From contig JARLGP010000215.1 in NCBI GenBank assembly GCA_031292735.1, forward strand, positions 1 through 44,171: a stretch of 44,171 nt of DNA. The letters run 5' to 3'. The translations under genes and the position numbers were made by a program. This document shows, piece after piece, positions 8,244 through 17,310 of this stretch (the first letter of the stretch is position 1; every line of letters begins with the position of its first letter). This stretch comes from Holophaga sp. GTDB taxonomy: Bacteria > Acidobacteriota > Holophagae > Holophagales > Holophagaceae. The notes beneath the pieces were generated by a model. It saw only the letters and a list, made by a program, of their open reading frames with translations, was not told the DNA's origin and ran no database searches.

Positions 8244-9539
8244 ATGCTGGACGCGGCCCTACTGCGCAACGACCCTGACACCGTCATCCTTGGCCTGTCC
8301 AAGCGGGGCGTGAGCTTCGACCGGGAGACCTTCCAGCGCCTGGAGCTCGGGCGCAAGCAGGTCATCCAGGAGGCCGAGGCGCTCAAGGCCGAGCGCAACC
8401 GCGTGTCCGACGAAGTGGCCAAGCTGAAGCGGGCCAAGCAGGACGCCAGCGCCCTCATCGCCACCCAGCGGGACGTGGGCGAGCGGCTCAAGGCCATGGA
8501 GCTGGCCGAGAAGGAAGCGGAAGCGGCGTTCCGGGACTTCCTCGCCGCCCTCCCCAACCTGCCGCACGAATCGGTGCCGGTGGGCAAGGACGAGCAGGCC
8601 AACCTGGAGATCAAGCGCTGGGGCACCCCCACCCCCATGGCCAAGCCGCTGGACCACGTGGACCTGGGCACCCGGCTGGGCATCCTGGACCTGGACCGCG
8701 CCGCCAAGCTGAGCGGCGCCCGGTTCGCCGTGCTCAAGGGCCTGGGCGCCAAGCTGGAGCGCGCCCTGGTGACCTTCATGGCCGACCTGCACACCGCGGC
8801 CGGCTGGGGCGAAGTGATGCCGCCCTACCTGGTGCTGCCGGAGTGCATGTTCGGCACCGGCCAGCTGCCCAAGTTCGAGCAGGACCTGTTCAAGACCTAC
8901 CGGGGCGAGGACGCGCTCTACCTGATCCCCACCGCCGAAGTGCCGGTGACCAACCTCTACCGGGACGAGATCCTGGCCGGAGAGCAGCTGCCGGTGCGCC
9001 ATTTCGCCTTCACCCCGTGCTTCCGCAGCGAGGCCGGCAGCTACGGCCGGGACACCAAGGGGATCATCCGCCAGCACCAGTTCCACAAGGTGGAGCTGGT
9101 GGCCTTCGCCGCCCCGGACAAGGCCCAGGAGGAGCTGGAGCACCTCACCCTGTGCGCCGAGCACGTCCTGGAGGTGCTGGAACTGCCCTACCGCCGGATG
9201 CTGCTGTCCACCGGCGACCTGGGCTTCTCCAGCCGCAAGACCTACGACCTGGAAGTATGGCTGCCCAGCCAGGACACCTTCCGGGAGATCAGCTCCTGCT
9301 CCTGGTTCGGCGACTTCCAGGCCCGGCGCGCCAACATCCGCTACCGTCCGCAGGGCGGCAAGCCCCAGTTCCTGCACACCCTCAACGGCAGCGGCCTGGC
9401 CGTGGGCCGCACCTGGGTGGCGATCCTGGAAAACTACCAGCAGCCGGACGGGAGCGTGCGCATTCCCAAGGCGCTGCAGCCGTACATGGGCTGCGAGGTC
9501 ATCCCGGTGGACCAGCCTGGAACCGGGAAAATCCAGTAA
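8244..9539 (+). CDS. serS: Seryl-tRNA synthetase
   Basis: Charges tRNA-Ser (and tRNA-Sec) with serine in two steps through seryl-adenylate. The 431-residue class II synthetase has the N-terminal long coiled-coil arm (about residues 30-105, rich in Glu/Lys/Arg/Ala). Motif 2 is [20 protein letters not shown] and motif 3 is [39 protein letters not shown] is the conserved serine-site region. A GAGG site precedes the ATG at 8244, 18 nt after ansA. The stop is followed at once by a REP-like hairpin. Confidence 0.98.
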   Translation: MLDAALLRNDPDTVILGLSKRGVSFDRETFQRLELGRKQVIQEAEALKAERNRVSDEVAKLKRAKQDASALIATQRDVGERLKAMELAEKEAEAAFRDFLAALPNLPHESVPVGKDEQANLEIKRWGTPTPMAKPLDHVDLGTRLGILDLDRAAKLSGARFAVLKGLGAKLERALVTFMADLHTAAGWGEVMPPYLVLPECMFGTGQLPKFEQDLFKTYRGEDALYLIPTAEVPVTNLYRDEILAGEQLPVRHFAFTPCFRSEAGSYGRDTKGIIRQHQFHKVELVAFAAPDKAQEELEHLTLCAEHVLEVLELPYRRMLLSTGDLGFSSRKTYDLEVWLPSQDTFREISSCSWFGDFQARRANIRYRPQGGKPQFLHTLNGSGLAVGRTWVAILENYQQPDGSVRIPKALQPYMGCEVIPVDQPGTGKIQ

Positions 9540-9540
9540 G

Positions 9541-9608
9541 CCGTTGTGATGGAATAACCATTCCCGTTTCTCGCGGCCCCATATGCATGGTTGTTCCTGG
9601 ACAACGGC
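9541..9608. repeat. REP-like palindromic element, copy 1
   Basis: GCCGTTGT and GGAATAACCAT on the left pair with ATGGTTGTTCC and ACAACGGC on the right, enclosing ATTCCCGTTTC and GCGGCCCC. It fills the space between the convergent serS and chemoreceptor genes and could act as a two-way terminator. The core recurs at 12250-12309, 26112-26222 and 43949-43990. Confidence 0.75.
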
Positions 9609-11759
9609 TCACCGCGACTGGACTCCGTAGCGTTTGAGAATCGCGTCCAGCTTGCCGTTATGGCGCAGCTTCTCGATGCCATCGGCAATGGCCTTGGCCT
9701 CGGCTTCGGGGAAATGGACGTCCCCCGCGATGAAGATTTGTCCTGCTTCTCCCAGTTGGGGGCCCTGCTGCAGCTTGGCGGGGTTCTGGCCGATCTTGCT
9801 GAATAGATAATGCATGACCAGATCCGCTCCGGCCCAGGCGTCGACTTTCCCCTCGACCAGCATATGGGCGATGAGTTCATCTTTCGGCGCAACCACCCTA
9901 TTCGTAAAATGAGCCTTCCCGAGGTAATCTTCGAAAATGGAGCCGCGCATGATGCCGACAGCCAATCCCTTGGCTTCGTCCATCGACGGGATCGGCGCCG
10001 GGCGAGCCAGCGAGGCCAGATGCGCCCCGTTGTCGAAAAGGCGGGCGACCCATTTGTATCTGGGCTCCCTTTCCGCATTGCGGGTCAAGGGGATGATCAA
10101 CGTCCCGGGATTGTCATGCACCGCAGCTTGGGCACGCGCCCAGGGCTGAGAAAAATCGTAATGGAAGGCCGGACCGCCTTCCGCTGTGACGGCATTGAGG
10201 ATTTCGATGGCCAATCCGGTAGCCTTGTGGTCCACCATGCCGCATTGGGGCATGGATTCATTGGCGAACACCAGGATCTCCTGGGTGTAGCGGGAAACAT
10301 GAGCATTGAGGCCCGCGGCAACTTTGGAGAGGTCCAGCGCGGTGCGAACGATTTCGTCAACCGTGGCGGATAGTTCCGCGCTGGCGGTGGCGGTGCGTTC
10401 GATCTCCTCGTTGGTGCCCTCAACCCGCGATCGGACTTCCGTCCCGGTGCTGGTCTGCTGTTTCATGGCTTCCGAAATGCCCCTGAAGTTGTCGGCCAGG
10501 TTATCGATGTGGTTGCGGATGGACGCCAGCGACTCCACGCTCCGGGAAACGGTCAAGCGACCCTGTTCGACCCGGGTGTTGACTTCCTGGATCAGCGTTT
10601 GGATCTCCCGGGTGGCCTGGGCGCTGCGCTCGGCCAGTTTCCGGACTTCTTCGGCCACAACCGAGAAGCCCTTGCCCGATTCCCCGGCCTTGGCCGCTTC
10701 AATGGCCGCATTTAGCGAAAGAAGGTTGGTCTGGTTGGCAATCTCATGAATGACCGTGACAGCCAGGGCCATCCGCGTGGTCGCATCCCCAATGGAATCC
10801 ATGGCGCTGGCCGTGGCTTCACCGGCCTCACCCCCTTCGCGGGAAATGGCCACCGTCTGGGCGGCCCGGGTGGAGGATTCGCTCAACCGGCTGTCCATGT
10901 CGGAGATGAGCGTCGACAATCGGTCCATGTCGGACAGAACGCCGCTCATGCTGACGCGCTGGCTTTCATTGCCCTTGGCGATCTCCGAGGCGGCCATCTG
11001 CATCTGCTCTGCCGCGGAACTGAGTTCACTGGAGCTGCCCGCCACGTTGGCGGCCTCTACGGTCAGGTCCTTGACGATGCCTCGGAAGAGCCCGGCAAAC
11101 TGGTTGATATGGTGGGAGATCTGCCCGAATTCGTCACTGCGCCGCTCATCCAGGCGACGGGTGAGGTCGGCATCGTCGCCGGTCATGGTGGCCAGGGCGT
11201 CCCGGAGCGAATGGAGGGGGCGGAGAACCCCTGCCGTGACGACCCATGAAAGCACCAGGACAAGGAGGATGTCCATCACAACGATCTCGACGGTGAGCAG
11301 GAGCAGGCTTTTCCGGAAGGCGGCGGCCACGGAGCTGGACGAGATGAATATCTGCAGCGTGCCCAGATCCCTGGTGTTCCCGTTGTCGCTGTATAGGATC
11401 GGAGCTTCCGACTTCATGGTCGAGGCAAACTCGGATGCGCCGTCTTTCCTGATGGGGTTGCCGGACGCGTCACGCGCCATGATGGCGAGGGGGCCTTTGG
11501 GGCCGGTCACGGCGATGCCTTCGATCTCCGGCGCGGACATGGCCCTGCTGAGGATGGTATCGATCAGACGGATATCCCTGCTCCATACCGGAGCGGGCAA
11601 GGCCAAAGCCAACTGGCCCTGAATGACGGCAGCCGTTCGCGCAAGCTGCCGGTTCAGGCTGGATCGCTCACCAACAGAGGAGATTCCTCCCATCAGCAGC
11701 AGGAGGACGCTGACTGTGGCGATGATGCTGGCATTCAGACGCTGAGCGACACTTTTCAT
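9609..11759 (-). CDS. Methyl-accepting chemotaxis protein with C-terminal solute-binding (SBP family 3-like) domain
   Basis: Membrane chemoreceptor of 716 residues. A first transmembrane helix lies at about residues 9-28, then a short extracytoplasmic part to about 145, a second helix near 147-175, a HAMP region ([36 protein letters not shown]) and the signalling coiled coil. The tip reads [20 protein letters not shown], then [20 protein letters not shown]. After about residue 490 there is a domain resembling family 3 solute-binding proteins ([45 protein letters not shown], ending [16 protein letters not shown]). By normal receptor topology this domain would be cytoplasmic, which is unusual. 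The ATG at 11759 begins the membrane segment ([10 protein letters not shown]). It is a single gene, convergent with serS. Confidence 0.9.
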   Translation of the reverse strand: MKSVAQRLNASIIATVSVLLLLMGGISSVGERSSLNRQLARTAAVIQGQLALALPAPVWSRDIRLIDTILSRAMSAPEIEGIAVTGPKGPLAIMARDASGNPIRKDGASEFASTMKSEAPILYSDNGNTRDLGTLQIFISSSSVAAAFRKSLLLLTVEIVVMDILLVLVLSWVVTAGVLRPLHSLRDALATMTGDDADLTRRLDERRSDEFGQISHHINQFAGLFRGIVKDLTVEAANVAGSSSELSSAAEQMQMAASEIAKGNESQRVSMSGVLSDMDRLSTLISDMDSRLSESSTRAAQTVAISREGGEAGEATASAMDSIGDATTRMALAVTVIHEIANQTNLLSLNAAIEAAKAGESGKGFSVVAEEVRKLAERSAQATREIQTLIQEVNTRVEQGRLTVSRSVESLASIRNHIDNLADNFRGISEAMKQQTSTGTEVRSRVEGTNEEIERTATASAELSATVDEIVRTALDLSKVAAGLNAHVSRYTQEILVFANESMPQCGMVDHKATGLAIEILNAVTAEGGPAFHYDFSQPWARAQAAVHDNPGTLIIPLTRNAEREPRYKWVARLFDNGAHLASLARPAPIPSMDEAKGLAVGIMRGSIFEDYLGKAHFTNRVVAPKDELIAHMLVEGKVDAWAGADLVMHYLFSKIGQNPAKLQQGPQLGEAGQIFIAGDVHFPEAEAKAIADGIEKLRHNGKLDAILKRYGVQSR

Positions 11760-12249
11760 GAGAAATCCCCAATTCCTTCTATGGTTGCTAGCCCGGAAAG
11801 CATCCCGGCCTTCCGTGGATCTTCCGCCGGTCCAGAGCGTCGTCCAGAGCGCGCGCCAAGGTTAACTTATCGATTTTTGGCGTATGGGCTGTGGTTGACC
11901 CTACTGCGCTATCACATCGTTCCTGTGAGGGGGAAACCCCATACATGACAATGCGAAACCCGTAGCCCGACACCTGGGTCAAGGCGAACCGGGTGAACGG
12001 AAGGGCACTGGGAAAGCAGCTAGATGAATGCCACCTTCAGCACCCATCTCCCGACCATAATCCCGTCGGGAATGGTCACCTTGATGGTAAAGATGGTCAA
12101 GGGGACCAGCTTATTGTCTGGATCCAAGGATCCGGAGTTTTGATAAATGGAATTGGAAATTTGTACCTCTAAACAGAATGTTTGGAAAATATCAAATAGG
12201 TATGCTTCGCATACCGAAACGGGATGTTCTTGGACTGAATGGGAAAGGT
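11760..12249. other. Intergenic region of lower GC with a possible gene remnant
   Basis: About 490 bp lie between the chemoreceptor start and the REP-like element. A hairpin GGTATGC-TTC-GCATACC lies near 12201-12217. On the minus strand a frame ending at TAG 12022-12020 reads SVQEHPVSVCEAYLFDIFQT, then segments including KLVPLTIFTIKVTIPDGI and GRWVLKVAFI. It has no start codon and looks like a protein end, perhaps decayed. I recognise no riboswitch; the chemoreceptor promoter should lie near 11765-11880 but is not clear. Confidence 0.35.
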
Positions 12250-12309
12250 CAGGGGCCGCGTGAAACGGGAATGGTTATTCCTTGACAACGGCTTATTCCG
12301 CAACGGCCC
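12250..12309 (-). repeat. REP-like palindromic element, copy 2 (inverted)
   Basis: The minus strand carries GCCGTTGT, CAA, GGAATAACCATTCCCGTTTC, then GCGGCCCC, the same core as copy 1. A second left half (GGCCGTTGCGGAATAA) lies between it and the SDR stop at 12310. As in the other copies it follows a stop codon. Confidence 0.72.
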
Positions 12310-13176
12310 CTAAAGGAACCGCTGCAGCCGGGTCGGCGTGCCCTGCAGCACCGCGTCCGGCAGGAAGTAGTCGGCCACCAGCGGTACCTTGGGATCCACC
12401 GCGTAGGCCGTGAAATCGCCCACCCCCTCGGCGCGCAGCACCTCCTCGTCGATGAAGAACCGGCCGGTGCACTCCCGGGCCGGGCGCACCAGGATGGCGT
12501 GGGCCGCGTCGGCCACGATCTCCGGCCGCCGGCAGGCCCGGGTCATGGCCTCGCCGCCCAGCAGGTTGCGCACCGCGGCGGTGTCGATGGCGGTGAGCGG
12601 CCAGAGCGCGTTCACCGCGATCCCGTCGGCGCGGAACTCCTCGGCCATGGCCAGGGTGCACAGGCTCATGCCGAACTTGGCCATGGTGTAGGCAGGGTGC
12701 GGGGCGAACCATTTGGCCTGCAGGTCCAGGGGCGGCGCCAGGGTGAGGATGTGCGGATTGCCAGCCCGCTTCAGGTGGGGGATGCAGGCCTTGGAGCACA
12801 GGAAGGTGCCCCGGGCGTTCACCTGGTGCATGAGGTCGTAGCGCTTGAGCTCGGTGTCCAGGGTGCCGGTGAGGGAGATGGCGCTGGCGTTGTTCACCAG
12901 GATGTCCAGGCCGCCGAAGGCCGCCACGGTCTGGGCCACGGCGTCCAGCACCGATTCCTCGGAGCGCACGTCGCCGACGATGGCCAGGGCCCGGCCGCCG
13001 GCCGCCTCCACTTCCGCCGCGGCGGTGAACACGGTGCCCGGCAGTCTCGCATGGGGCGCCGCGGTCTTGCCCAGGATGGCCACCCGGGCCCCGTCCCGGG
13101 CCGCGCGCAGGGCGATGGCCAGGCCGATCCCGCGGGTGCCGCCGGTGATCAGAAGGGTCTTCCCGCTCAGGCTCAT
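12310..13176 (-). CDS. Short-chain dehydrogenase/reductase
   Basis: NAD(P)-dependent oxidoreductase of the SDR superfamily; the substrate is unknown. The Rossmann nucleotide-binding motif TGGTRGIG starts near residue 10. NNAS follows near residue 99, and the active-site YTMAK occurs in place of YxxxK. The sequence has the character of the HSDL2-like group (FLCSKACIPHLKR, HILTLAPPLDL, GRFFIDEEVLRAEGV), which would fit lipid or acyl metabolism, but this is tentative. The start ATG 13176 follows GGAGGA; a GTG four codons upstream lacks a better site. It lies 136 nt downstream of the binding-protein gene with a hairpin between, so co-transcription is uncertain. Confidence 0.9.
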   Translation of the reverse strand: MSLSGKTLLITGGTRGIGLAIALRAARDGARVAILGKTAAPHARLPGTVFTAAAEVEAAGGRALAIVGDVRSEESVLDAVAQTVAAFGGLDILVNNASAISLTGTLDTELKRYDLMHQVNARGTFLCSKACIPHLKRAGNPHILTLAPPLDLQAKWFAPHPAYTMAKFGMSLCTLAMAEEFRADGIAVNALWPLTAIDTAAVRNLLGGEAMTRACRRPEIVADAAHAILVRPARECTGRFFIDEEVLRAEGVGDFTAYAVDPKVPLVADYFLPDAVLQGTPTRLQRFL

Positions 13177-13250
13177 GGTCTCCTCCACGCTGGAGCCCAG
13201 GCTACCCGCCCCGGCCCGCCGTGCAAAGGAAACCGTTCATCCCATGGCAA

Positions 13251-13290
13251 GGGCCGCGTCCGATCCCGGCGAAGGGAAAGGACGCGGCCC
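13251..13290. terminator. Stem-loop after the binding-protein gene
   Basis: An 11-bp perfect stem, GGGCCGCGTCC (13251-13261) with GGACGCGGCCC (13280-13290), has an 18-nt loop. It lies 22 nt beyond the stop of the minus-strand livK-like gene and before the SDR gene. There is no T-tract, so partial termination or RNA end protection are both possible. Confidence 0.45.
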
Positions 13291-13312
13291 GGAACGCCGT
13301 GGACGAAAGGAA

Positions 13313-14440
13313 CTACGGGTTGACGGTGGACTTGTAGACCTGCTTGCCGTCCTTGATCTGGATGATGACGGCGGACTTCACCGGGTTGCGGTGATCGTCG
13401 AACTTGATCTGGCCGGTGACGCAGGCCAGGTCGGTCTTGGCCATGGCGGCCTGGATCTTGGGGCCTTCAGTGGAGCCGGCGCGGGTGATGGCGTCCAGCA
13501 TGATGTCGGTGGCCACGTAGGCCAGGGTCGCGTAGGCGTCCGGAACCATGTTGTACTTGGCCTTGTAGGCCTTCACGAACTGCTGGACCACGGGGGAGAC
13601 GTCGTCGGGGGAGTAGTGGTTGGTGAAGTAGCAGCCTTCAACCGCAGCGCCGCCGATCTCGGTGAGCTTGGGGGAATCCCAGCCGTCGCCGCCGAGCAGG
13701 GGGCCCTTGAAGCCCAGTTCCCGGGCCTGCTTGGCGATCAGGACCACGTCGTTGTAGTAGTCGGACACGTAGAGCACGTCGGGCTTGGCGGCCAGGATCT
13801 TGGTGAGCTGGGCCTTGAAGTCGGTGGTGCCGCTGGCGTGGCCTTCATAGCCGACCATTTCCCCGCCCAGTTGGACGAAGGTGGCCTTGAAGTATTCGGA
13901 AAGCCCCTTGGTGTAATCGTTGCCCACATCGAACAGGCAGCCGGCCTTCTTCGCCTTCAGCTCGTTGAAGGCGAACTTGGCGCCCACGGTGCCCTGGAAC
14001 GGATCGATGAAGGAGGCGCGGAAGATGTAGTTGCCCACTTCGGTGATCTTGGGGTTGGTGGCGGTGGTGACGATGTTGGGGATCTGGGCGTTCTGGCAGA
14101 TGGGCGCGCCGGCCAGGCAGACCTTGGACATGACCGTGCCGATGATGGCGCAGACCTTGTCCTGCTCGATCAGCTTGGTGAAGACGGTGGCGCCTTCCGC
14201 GGGATCGCCCTTGTCGTCGGCGAACACCAGCTTGACCAGCTTGCCCAGGATGCCGCCCTTGGCATTGGCTTCCGCCACGGCCATTTCGTAGCCGTTCTTG
14301 GTGGAGGCGCCGAAGGTGGCGGCTTCGCCGGTGACGGGGCCCACCCCGCCGAGCTTGATTTCGGCTGCTTTCTTCTGGCACGCCAGGAAACTCCCGGCGA
14401 GCGCTACGGCGAGCGCCGCAGTGACGATGGATGACTTCAT
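13313..14440 (-). CDS. ABC transporter substrate-binding lipoprotein (LivK/branched-chain amino acid type)
   Basis: Periplasmic-side ligand capture protein of a branched-chain amino acid-type (Peripla_BP_6) uptake system. Residues 1-21 form a lipoprotein signal ending LAGSFLAC, with Cys21 the likely lipidated residue. The mature part starts IKLGGVGPVTGEAATFG and has family features such as NAKGGILGK, FADDKGDPAEG, IIGTVMSK and GDGWDSPKL. The 375-residue length is typical. A GGGAGAAAAA site precedes the ATG. No permease or ATPase genes are next to it, so the binding protein stands alone here; the ligand could be an amino acid, amide or another small molecule. Confidence 0.93.
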   Translation of the reverse strand: MKSSIVTAALAVALAGSFLACQKKAAEIKLGGVGPVTGEAATFGASTKNGYEMAVAEANAKGGILGKLVKLVFADDKGDPAEGATVFTKLIEQDKVCAIIGTVMSKVCLAGAPICQNAQIPNIVTTATNPKITEVGNYIFRASFIDPFQGTVGAKFAFNELKAKKAGCLFDVGNDYTKGLSEYFKATFVQLGGEMVGYEGHASGTTDFKAQLTKILAAKPDVLYVSDYYNDVVLIAKQARELGFKGPLLGGDGWDSPKLTEIGGAAVEGCYFTNHYSPDDVSPVVQQFVKAYKAKYNMVPDAYATLAYVATDIMLDAITRAGSTEGPKIQAAMAKTDLACVTGQIKFDDHRNPVKSAVIIQIKDGKQVYKSTVNP

Positions 14441-14724
14441 TTTTTCTCCCGATAATTTTATGAAAACGACCCTAGCGGCTGACGCAACGCCAACCGCTTT
14501 ACACGCTCAAAGGCCTGATTATGAGACAATTAGAGCTATGGCATGAAGTTTAATAAATTACCCGTAAGTACCAATAAAGGACATCATGCATGCTCAAACG
14601 TATTACTTTAGCACTTTAAAAGCGAAATCAACGGGAATCTGAGGGGAAAGGTCAACGACTGGAGACTGCCGCTCCGAACCGGCGCGATTTGGCCTGCCTT
14701 TTCCGCCCGCCGGATCCAAATGCA
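14441..14724. other. AT-rich upstream region of the binding-protein gene
   Basis: About 280 bp, markedly richer in A/T than its surroundings between about 14445 and 14640, should hold the livK-like promoter on the minus strand. A CATAAT hexamer is visible (minus strand, near 14520), but no convincing -35 partner is placed. I see no gene in it. Confidence 0.4.
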
Positions 14725-14756
14725 GACCGCCGGGCGGGTCAGCCCGCCCGGCGGTC
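14725..14756 (-). terminator. Strong stem-loop after the PpiD-like gene
   Basis: A 14-bp perfect stem, GACCGCCGGGCGGG with CCCGCCCGGCGGTC, around a TCAG loop. It starts 14 nt after the minus-strand foldase stop. The minus-strand sequence beyond it (TGCATTTGG) is only weakly T-rich. It is the likely end of that transcript. Confidence 0.7.
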
Positions 14757-14770
14757 GCTGCGGAAGGAAT

Positions 14771-16702
14771 CTAGTCGTCCAGTCCGCTCAGATCGGGAAC
14801 GCTGTCGATGCCCTTGCCCAGAACTTCCTTGTTGCGCCAGATCCCGTTGAACCGGCCATAGAGCGAGCTGAAGCCGGGGTGCAGGCTGCCTTCCCGCTCC
14901 AGGGTCTGCAGTTCGGCGGAGAGGAACTTCTGCGCCACATCCTGCTGGACCTGCTCCACCAGGGCCTTGCGGGTGGTGAAGGTGAGCGGGGCGGCTGGGG
15001 TGCGGGCCTTGATCCGGGCCACCCACAGCTTGCCGTCCGGAGTCCAGAGCACGGGGGTGAGCTGGCCCACCGGGGTGTCCAGCAGGGCCTTGCGGATGGC
15101 CGGGTGCTGGCCCAGCTCGCCCAGGCTGGCGATGGACACGGCGGCCTGGTCCACCGGGCTGCCCACGGCCTTCAGGTCGCCGCCCTTGAGGCCGTCCTTG
15201 GCCTTGGCCAGGGCGGTGCGGCGGGCCTGCTCAAGCTTCCAGGCGGCCAGCACCTGGTCCTTGATCTCGGCGAAGGCCGGGATGGCGATGGGACGCTCCT
15301 CCTGCACCCGGAACACCAGGAAGCTGTCCTGGACCTGCTGGATCTTGGACACCTGGCCCACGTCCAGCCGGAAGGCTTCGTTCACCACGCCCTGGCTGCC
15401 GGGCAGCCCGTCCACGCCGGCGGCGGAATCACGGGTGAAGGCCGGGCTGGTCTGGACCTTGAGGCCCAGGTTCTTGGCCGCGGTGATCAGGTCCCCGCGG
15501 TCCCCGGTGCGCTTGCGCAGCTGCTCGAGCCGGTCCTTGGCCTTGGTGGAGAAGCGCTCCTGGGTGAGCTGCTGGCGGAGCTGGTCCTTGACCTGGTCGA
15601 AGCTCTTTTCCCGGCGTCCTTCCAGGCGGATCAGGTGGATGCCGAAGCCGGTGCGCACCGGCTGGCTGATCTCGCCCACCTTGAGGCCCATGGCCGCCTG
15701 CTCGAAGGCCTTCTCCATCTGGCCGGTCTGGAACCAGCCCAGGTCGCCCTTGTTGCCCTTGGCGCTGGGGTCCTCGCTCACGGCTTCGGCGGTCTTGTTG
15801 AAGTCCTGGCCGGCCAGCAGCTTGGCCCGGAGGTCCAGGGCCTTCTTCATGGCCTCCTGCACCTGGGCGTCGCTTTGCGCCTTGATCAGGATGTGGCTGG
15901 CCTTGAGTTCCAGGAACTGGCCCTTGCGCGCATCGTAGACCGCCTGCACCGCGGCGTCGTCGGCGGGCGCGATGCTCAGCGCGGCGGCGTTCAGGGACAC
16001 ATAGGCGATCACCCGCCGGGGGCCGGCCTGGAAGCGCGCGCCGGAATCCTTCAGGAAGGCCTCCAGCTTGGGCTGGCCCGGGTCGGGCACCTGGGACGGA
16101 TCGGGGGTCTGGGTGGCCGCCTCGAAGCTGACCTTTTCGTTGCGCACCCGGTTCTCCAGGTTCAACCAGGCCTCATCCACCGGCACCTGGGCGGAGGCCT
16201 GCTGGAACAGCTTCTGCCCGGCCAGGACCGACCGGAAGTCGATTTCCATCTGCTTCAGGCTCATGCCGTGCTCGCGCAGGATGTCGTTGATCTCGGCGCT
16301 GGGCCGGAGATGGTTGTTCTGGTCGGCGAACCCGTAGGCGCGCAACTGGGCCTCCAGGGCCTGCTTGACCTCGCCGTCGGTCACCACGATGCCGTGCCGT
16401 TCGGCCAGTTCCTCGATCAGCTTGGCCTGCACCAGCTGGGAGATGGCCTGGTTCTGCATGAGCGGCGCCAGGGAATCCAGGTCGGCGCCCTTGCCCAGGC
16501 GCTTGGCCATCTCCCGCATGGGCCCTTCCAGGTCGCGCCGGGTGATGTCCCGCCCGTAGACCCGCGCCACGATGTTGTCGGGCGCGTCCGGATTGCCGTG
16601 GCTGGGCGCCAGATAGGCCACCATGCCGAGGAGCACGACCATCATGATCACGGCCATGGGGGCTTGGTTGCCTTTGAACACTTGCCGGAAATTGCGAAGC
16701 AT
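14771..16702 (-). CDS. Membrane-anchored peptidyl-prolyl isomerase (PpiD/SurA-type)
   Basis: Periplasmic folding factor anchored in the inner membrane. The 643-residue protein has one transmembrane helix near residues 15-33 (MAVIMMVVLLGMVAYLAP), a SurA-like N-terminal helical region, and a parvulin/PPIC rotamase domain at about residues 265-360 (LELKASHILIKAQSDAQVQE, DPSAKGNKGDLGWF, GEISQPVRTGFGIHLIRLEG). A long C-terminal region follows, with a second, degenerate isomerase-like segment. The ATG at 16702 is chosen because MLRNFRQVFKG precedes the helix and CTGGAG lies upstream. It is divergent from def across a 99-nt gap and followed by a strong stem-loop. Confidence 0.93.
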   Translation of the reverse strand: MLRNFRQVFKGNQAPMAVIMMVVLLGMVAYLAPSHGNPDAPDNIVARVYGRDITRRDLEGPMREMAKRLGKGADLDSLAPLMQNQAISQLVQAKLIEELAERHGIVVTDGEVKQALEAQLRAYGFADQNNHLRPSAEINDILREHGMSLKQMEIDFRSVLAGQKLFQQASAQVPVDEAWLNLENRVRNEKVSFEAATQTPDPSQVPDPGQPKLEAFLKDSGARFQAGPRRVIAYVSLNAAALSIAPADDAAVQAVYDARKGQFLELKASHILIKAQSDAQVQEAMKKALDLRAKLLAGQDFNKTAEAVSEDPSAKGNKGDLGWFQTGQMEKAFEQAAMGLKVGEISQPVRTGFGIHLIRLEGRREKSFDQVKDQLRQQLTQERFSTKAKDRLEQLRKRTGDRGDLITAAKNLGLKVQTSPAFTRDSAAGVDGLPGSQGVVNEAFRLDVGQVSKIQQVQDSFLVFRVQEERPIAIPAFAEIKDQVLAAWKLEQARRTALAKAKDGLKGGDLKAVGSPVDQAAVSIASLGELGQHPAIRKALLDTPVGQLTPVLWTPDGKLWVARIKARTPAAPLTFTTRKALVEQVQQDVAQKFLSAELQTLEREGSLHPGFSSLYGRFNGIWRNKEVLGKGIDSVPDLSGLDD

Positions 16703-16801
16703 GGGAACTCCAGAGGGCGCAGGGGGACCAGACCAGGGGCCGGAATCTACTAGGTTATCAAAGCTGAGCGCTTTGGCATAAACTGATTCATAGAGGAACC
16801 A

Positions 16802-17308
16802 ATGGCAGTCCGAAAAGTAATCACCTGGGGCGACCCCCGACTCAAGATCAACAGCACCGATGTGGGCGAATGGAGCCCCGATCTGGACCAGCTGGTGGCC
16901 GACCTGTTCGACACCACCCTGGCCGAGGACGGGGTGGGCATCGCGGCTCCGCAGGTGGGTCTCAACATCAACCTGGCGGTGGTGGACCCCTCCGCCGGCA
17001 GCGATCCCGCGGCCCGGCTGGTGCTCATCAACCCGGAGATCATCCGCCAGGAGGGCTCCCAGGTGGGGTCCGAAGGCTGCCTCTCCATCCCCGGCATCCA
17101 CGAGGTGCTGGAACGGCCCAAGCGGGTCTGGGTGAAGAACCGCCTCCCCGACGGCACGTGGGTGGAACTGGAGGGCGAGGACCTGCTGGCCCGGGCCTTC
17201 TGCCACGAGATCGACCACCTGCGGGGGCGGCTGTTCGTGGAATACTTCGGCCCGGTGAAGCGCCAGATCCTGCACCGCCGCTACAACAAGCAGCGGACCA
17301 AGGAATAG
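16802..17308 (+). CDS. def: Peptide deformylase
   Basis: Fe/Zn metalloenzyme that removes the formyl group from the N-terminal Met of new proteins. All three family motifs are present: GVGIAAPQVG (residues about 44-53), EGCLSIPG (Cys metal ligand) and HEIDHLRG (two His ligands and catalytic Glu). The 168-residue length is usual. AGAGGAA precedes the ATG at 16802. The fmt start is 2 nt after the def stop, forming the common def-fmt pair. Confidence 0.98.
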   Translation: MAVRKVITWGDPRLKINSTDVGEWSPDLDQLVADLFDTTLAEDGVGIAAPQVGLNINLAVVDPSAGSDPAARLVLINPEIIRQEGSQVGSEGCLSIPGIHEVLERPKRVWVKNRLPDGTWVELEGEDLLARAFCHEIDHLRGRLFVEYFGPVKRQILHRRYNKQRTKE

Positions 17309-17310
17309 CC

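Noticed and set aside
11765..12000. Possible c-di-GMP or other riboswitch upstream of the chemoreceptor
   Set aside because: Several short complementary stretches exist, but no known aptamer core could be matched.
14720..16753. 677-codon plus-strand frame opposite the PpiD-like gene
   Set aside because: Low-complexity antisense translation; the minus strand has a transmembrane helix and PPIC domain.
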